Assembly (NCBI GenBank): GCA_002320935.1
Contig: DCLG01000098.1
Span: 344 to 9,360 of the forward strand
DNA from: Pedobacter sp. UBA1654
Lineage (GTDB): Bacteria > Bacteroidota > Bacteroidia > Sphingobacteriales > Sphingobacteriaceae
Reading direction: 5' to 3'
Length of the DNA: 9,017 nt
The first letter of the stretch is position 1. Every line of letters begins with the position of its first letter. The notes beneath the pieces were generated by a model. The model saw only the letters and a list, made by a program, of their open reading frames with translations. It was not told where the DNA came from and ran no database searches. Positions 6,162-9,017 of this stretch are shown here, in pieces. A program made the translations under genes and the position numbers.

Positions 6162-9017
6162 TTAAAAGTTTGCACTTAGACCGAAGGTAAATACCTTCAC
6201 CTGTGGGTAGACATTTACAGTTCCTACCGGAGATTCCACATCAAATCCTTCCCAGAAGTTGTCGAAGGTGAATAGATTTGAGCCGTTCGCGAATACCCTG
6301 AGGTTCTTAACTGCGATCTTATTCATCATGGTACCTGGAAAAGTATAACCCAGTTGAATATTCTTCACCCTCAGGTAAGAAGCATCTTTCATCCAGAAAC
6401 TTGATGCCTGCTCATTATTAGATTCTCCAAAAGCAAGTCTTGGGAACTTTGCATTGGGGTTATCAGGTGTCCATCGGTCTTTGTTGGGTTCCAGGATTGT
6501 ACCCCCAAGATTACCTACACTGAACGGCATGATACCTGGCCCATATAAATAACCATTACCTTTGCCGACGCCTTGAAGCTGAACACTCAGATCGAAACCT
6601 TTGTAGGAACCATTCAGGTTTGCTCCGAAAGTGTAGCGTGGAATGGTCGTATCCAGGACGATCTTATCACTTTCATTGATGATACCATCGTTGTTCTGAT
6701 CCTTATATTTCAAATCTCCAGGTGCAACTGCGCCGAATTGCCGCGCATGGGATGCTACGTCAGCTGCATCTTTGAAGAATCCTTCAACCTGATATCCGAA
6801 TATCGAATTTAATGGATGGCCTTCACGACTTACCGTTAAGCCTGTTTGATTAACCCCACGTAAATCAACGACCTCATTTTTTACGTCCGAGAGGTTGAAG
6901 TTTAAATTGTATTTAAACTCATTGATATTGCCACGGTAGCCAATGCCTAGTTCCCAACCTTTGTTGTTGACGACACCGGCATTTTGCACCGGTGCACCTA
7001 GACCAATGATTAATGGAATATCAAGACCGAGCAGTATGTCTTTTGTTTTCCTAACATAGTAGTCTGCAGTAATCGTCAGCTTGTTGAACAGTACCATATC
7101 CACACCGATGTTCGACATCTCTGTAGTCTCCCAGGAAATGTCACTATTGGCTAATGCATTAAGGGCGGCAATATTAACTACCTGTCCACCCAATGCAGAA
7201 GAACCAAGCGAAATCAACGAGGAGGCAGGGTATGTTCCAATATTCTGGTTCCCTAATCTTCCCCAGGATGCCCTCAACTTCAGTTCATTGATGATTTTCT
7301 TTGCAGGCTGCATAAATGCCTCTTCAGAGATGCGCCATCCAGCCGACGCGGATGGAAAAAAGGCATATTGTCGTCCTTTTTTAAACCTTGAAGAGCCGTC
7401 GTAACGTCCGTTTACCTCAAGCAGGTATTTCGACTTGTAATCATAATTAAGCCTACCGAAATAGGACCTCAACGCCCACTCTTCGGATGTACCGGCGGTA
7501 CGCTGATTGAGTGCTGATCCGGCATCAATCACCTCATAGTCCGGCAATACGTAGGTGTCTCGGTATGCACTAACAAAATCATCGTGGTAGTCTTCTTCCG
7601 ATGCACCTAATAACAGTTTAAAATTATGTACATCGAAGGTCTTGTCCATGGTTACAGATGCCCGTAGGTTGTTGTACATCGTCCTATTGCTCGCCTCTGT
7701 TAAAGAAGTTAAAGCAGGAATCCGGTAACTTGGCGTCCCATCCGGCAGGTAGGTCTGAATGGACTTGTTGAAATTTTTACGAATACTCTCCGCATATCTT
7801 GGTGCTACAGTAACTTCTGCACTTAGCCAGTCTAAGGGCTTATAAATTAAGGTTGCGTTGATGGTTCCAAAAGGTCCGGTTGTGCGGTTTGTTCCACCTA
7901 CACGACTTGCCGCAATGGGATTCAGTCCATTCCAACCTACGCCCCAGGTTCCATTAGAATTTAACCCAAGCTGGTTTGCAGGAATGCCATTCATATAGTT
8001 GAAAGTATTTCCCGTCCCTATCGCCGGTTCTGTCGTAATTGCATTAACATATTGCAGGTCCAGCCTTGCCCGAAGCTTATCAGAAAAGAAGATATCGGTG
8101 TTGTTTCTGATGGTAAAACGTTTGAAACCTGAATTTTCAATGATGCCTTTTTGATCGAAATAACCTGCAGACGCAAGTACCCTTACTTTCTCTGAACCTC
8201 CATTTACGGTCACGAAATGACTTTGCTGAAAACCTGAACCTGTAAGAACTTCCTTTTGCCAGTCCGTATTCGGAAACTCATCTGAGCTTCTGCCTCCTTG
8301 TGCCTGATATTGGGAAATGAGCTCGTCTGAATAGAGCTGGGTGCGACCAACATTGGTGTAGGCTTCGTTCATCAGTAACATGTGGTCGACGGCATTCACC
8401 ACATCGGGCATATTGGTTGGTTCCTGCCAGCCCAGATAGTTGTTATAACTAATGCCGACCTTCGCACTCCCCCGTTTGGTGGTCACCAGGATCACTCCAT
8501 TAGCCGCTCTGGAGCCATATATGGACGAAGAGGCCGCATCCTTAAGCACAGACACCGATTCGATCAGGTTGGGATCTATGTTGTTCATGGAACCTTCAAT
8601 ACCGTCGATCAGCACTAATGGGTTCGCATCACTGGATGTTCCAACACCCCTGATCCTGAAGGTGGCTGCGTCACCACCTGGACGTCCCGAACTTTGGGTA
8701 ACGGTGACACCGGGCGCAATACCCTGCAAAGCTGCAGAAGTCAGCCCCACTGGCCGCATATTGAACTCCTCGCTGGAAATTGTAGAAATTGAACCCGTTA
8801 AATTCACCTTCTTCTGCGTACCATAACCCACCACCACAACCTCGCTCAGATCTGTGGTTTCCGCCCCCAATTGAACATCAACTGTTGTGCGCCCACCAAC
8901 CTCCACTACTTTCGTCGAAAAACCGATATACCGGAACTCCAGCGTGCCATTGCTGTCAGGAATATTGATCTGGTAATTTCCATCGGCATCAGATGTGGTC
9001 ACCACAGTGGTACCCTG
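6162..9017 (-). CDS. SusC/RagA-family TonB-dependent outer-membrane transporter (5' end missing)
   Basis: The last 951 residues of a SusC-type transporter, which pulls a ligand captured by SusD across the outer membrane using TonB energy. The frame is open to the right edge (first visible residues QGTTVVTTSDADGNY), so the start, signal peptide and first part of the N-terminal domain are outside. In order: the rest of a carboxypeptidase-regulatory-like domain (visible residues 1-53), the family motif LSEVVVVGYGTQKK (57-70) that includes the TonB-box region, a plug domain (about 73-183) with FRIRGVG, NPLVLIDG and GSRAANGVILVTTKRG, and then the 22-strand barrel. An EF-hand-like calcium loop lies at 773-784. 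The final strand, KVFTFGLSANF, ends in phenylalanine, the usual signal for barrel assembly. About 951 visible residues plus a missing N-terminus fits the usual 1000-1100. susD follows after 10 bases. No internal break is seen; substrate is unknown. Confidence 0.97.
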   Translation of the reverse strand, partial: QGTTVVTTSDADGNYQINIPDSNGTLEFRYIGFSTKVVEVGGRTTVDVQLGAETTDLSEVVVVGYGTQKKVNLTGSISTISSEEFNMRPVGLTSAALQGIAPGVTVTQSSGRPGGDAATFRIRGVGTSSDANPLVLIDGIEGSMNNIDPNLIESVSVLKDAASSSIYGSRAANGVILVTTKRGSAKVGISYNNYLGWQEPTNMPDVVNAVDHMLLMNEAYTNVGRTQLYSDELISQYQAQGGRSSDEFPNTDWQKEVLTGSGFQQSHFVTVNGGSEKVRVLASAGYFDQKGIIENSGFKRFTIRNNTDIFFSDKLRARLDLQYVNAITTEPAIGTGNTFNYMNGIPANQLGLNSNGTWGVGWNGLNPIAASRVGGTNRTTGPFGTINATLIYKPLDWLSAEVTVAPRYAESIRKNFNKSIQTYLPDGTPSYRIPALTSLTEASNRTMYNNLRASVTMDKTFDVHNFKLLLGASEEDYHDDFVSAYRDTYVLPDYEVIDAGSALNQRTAGTSEEWALRSYFGRLNYDYKSKYLLEVNGRYDGSSRFKKGRQYAFFPSASAGWRISEEAFMQPAKKIINELKLRASWGRLGNQNIGTYPASSLISLGSSALGGQVVNIAALNALANSDISWETTEMSNIGVDMVLFNKLTITADYYVRKTKDILLGLDIPLIIGLGAPVQNAGVVNNKGWELGIGYRGNINEFKYNLNFNLSDVKNEVVDLRGVNQTGLTVSREGHPLNSIFGYQVEGFFKDAADVASHARQFGAVAPGDLKYKDQNNDGIINESDKIVLDTTIPRYTFGANLNGSYKGFDLSVQLQGVGKGNGYLYGPGIMPFSVGNLGGTILEPNKDRWTPDNPNAKFPRLAFGESNNEQASSFWMKDASYLRVKNIQLGYTFPGTMMNKIAVKNLRVFANGSNLFTFDNFWEGFDVESPVGTVNVYPQVKVFTFGLSANF
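6666..6701 (-). other. EF-hand-like calcium-binding loop in SusC
   Basis: Twelve codons encode DQNNDGIINESD. Positions 1, 3, 5, 9 and 12 are D, N, D, N and D, with the glycine at position 6 and isoleucine at position 8, which is the spacing of an EF-hand or dockerin-type calcium loop. It follows GDLKYK and precedes KIVLDTTIPRYTFGANL. A loop of this kind is a recurring feature of SusC-family barrels, so it supports the family call. Metal binding here is inferred from the residues. Confidence 0.6.
8469..8801 (-). other. TonB-dependent receptor plug domain of SusC
   Basis: These codons encode about visible residues 73-183, the plug that fills the barrel lumen. Diagnostic stretches are ALQGIAPGVTV, SGRPGGDAATFRIRGVG, NPLVLIDGIEG, IESVSVLKDAASSSIYGSRA and ANGVILVTTKRG. 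The plug is immediately preceded by the EVVVVGYGTQKK motif and the carboxypeptidase-regulatory-like domain, which is the usual SusC order. Confidence 0.85.

Noticed and set aside
6152..6175. Upstream GTG start for the SusD-family gene, overlapping the susC stop
   Set aside because: It would add eight residues before a normal lipoprotein signal peptide. The ATG at 6151 puts the lipobox cysteine at residue 21, the usual position.
9003..9005. GTG codon that could be taken as the start of SusC
   Set aside because: The frame stays open to the window edge, and the residues before it (QGTTV) continue the carboxypeptidase-regulatory-like domain. The signal peptide is also absent, so the true start is outside.

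Overview
The window looks like part of a Bacteroidota chromosome, most likely a Sphingobacteriia/Chitinophagia-type genus such as Pedobacter (the genus is an inference). The evidence is a SusC/SusD outer-membrane pair with the characteristic family motifs, moderate GC content, very short intergenic gaps and weak or absent Shine-Dalgarno sequences.

All five genes lie on the minus strand, so transcription runs from right to left. In order they are: a SusC-like TonB-dependent transporter whose start lies beyond the right edge (6162-9017), a SusD-like lipoprotein (4472-6151), a secreted FAD-dependent oxidoreductase with a golvesin/xanthan-lyase-type C-terminal domain (2410-4428), a second secreted paralogous FAD-dependent oxidoreductase with a different C-terminal tail (475-2391), and the N-terminal part of an MFS inner-membrane transporter cut by the left edge (1-463). 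The gaps between them are 10, 43, 18 and 11 bases. I see no terminator or promoter in any of them, so this reads as one operon. Its promoter should lie to the right of the window and its end to the left. No stretch over 300 bases lacks a gene.

The layout suggests an uptake and processing route. SusC/SusD capture a ligand and import it across the outer membrane, the two exported flavoproteins act on it (most simply in the periplasm), and the MFS permease carries a small product into the cytoplasm. The window has no glycoside hydrolase, polysaccharide lyase, sulfatase or regulator, so the substrate cannot be read from it. The most unusual point is that the only enzymes are two tandem, diverged FAD enzymes with Sec-type (not twin-arginine) signal peptides. 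Apart from this the region is an orderly SusC/D locus. I found no RNA gene, CRISPR array, insertion sequence or sign of gene decay.
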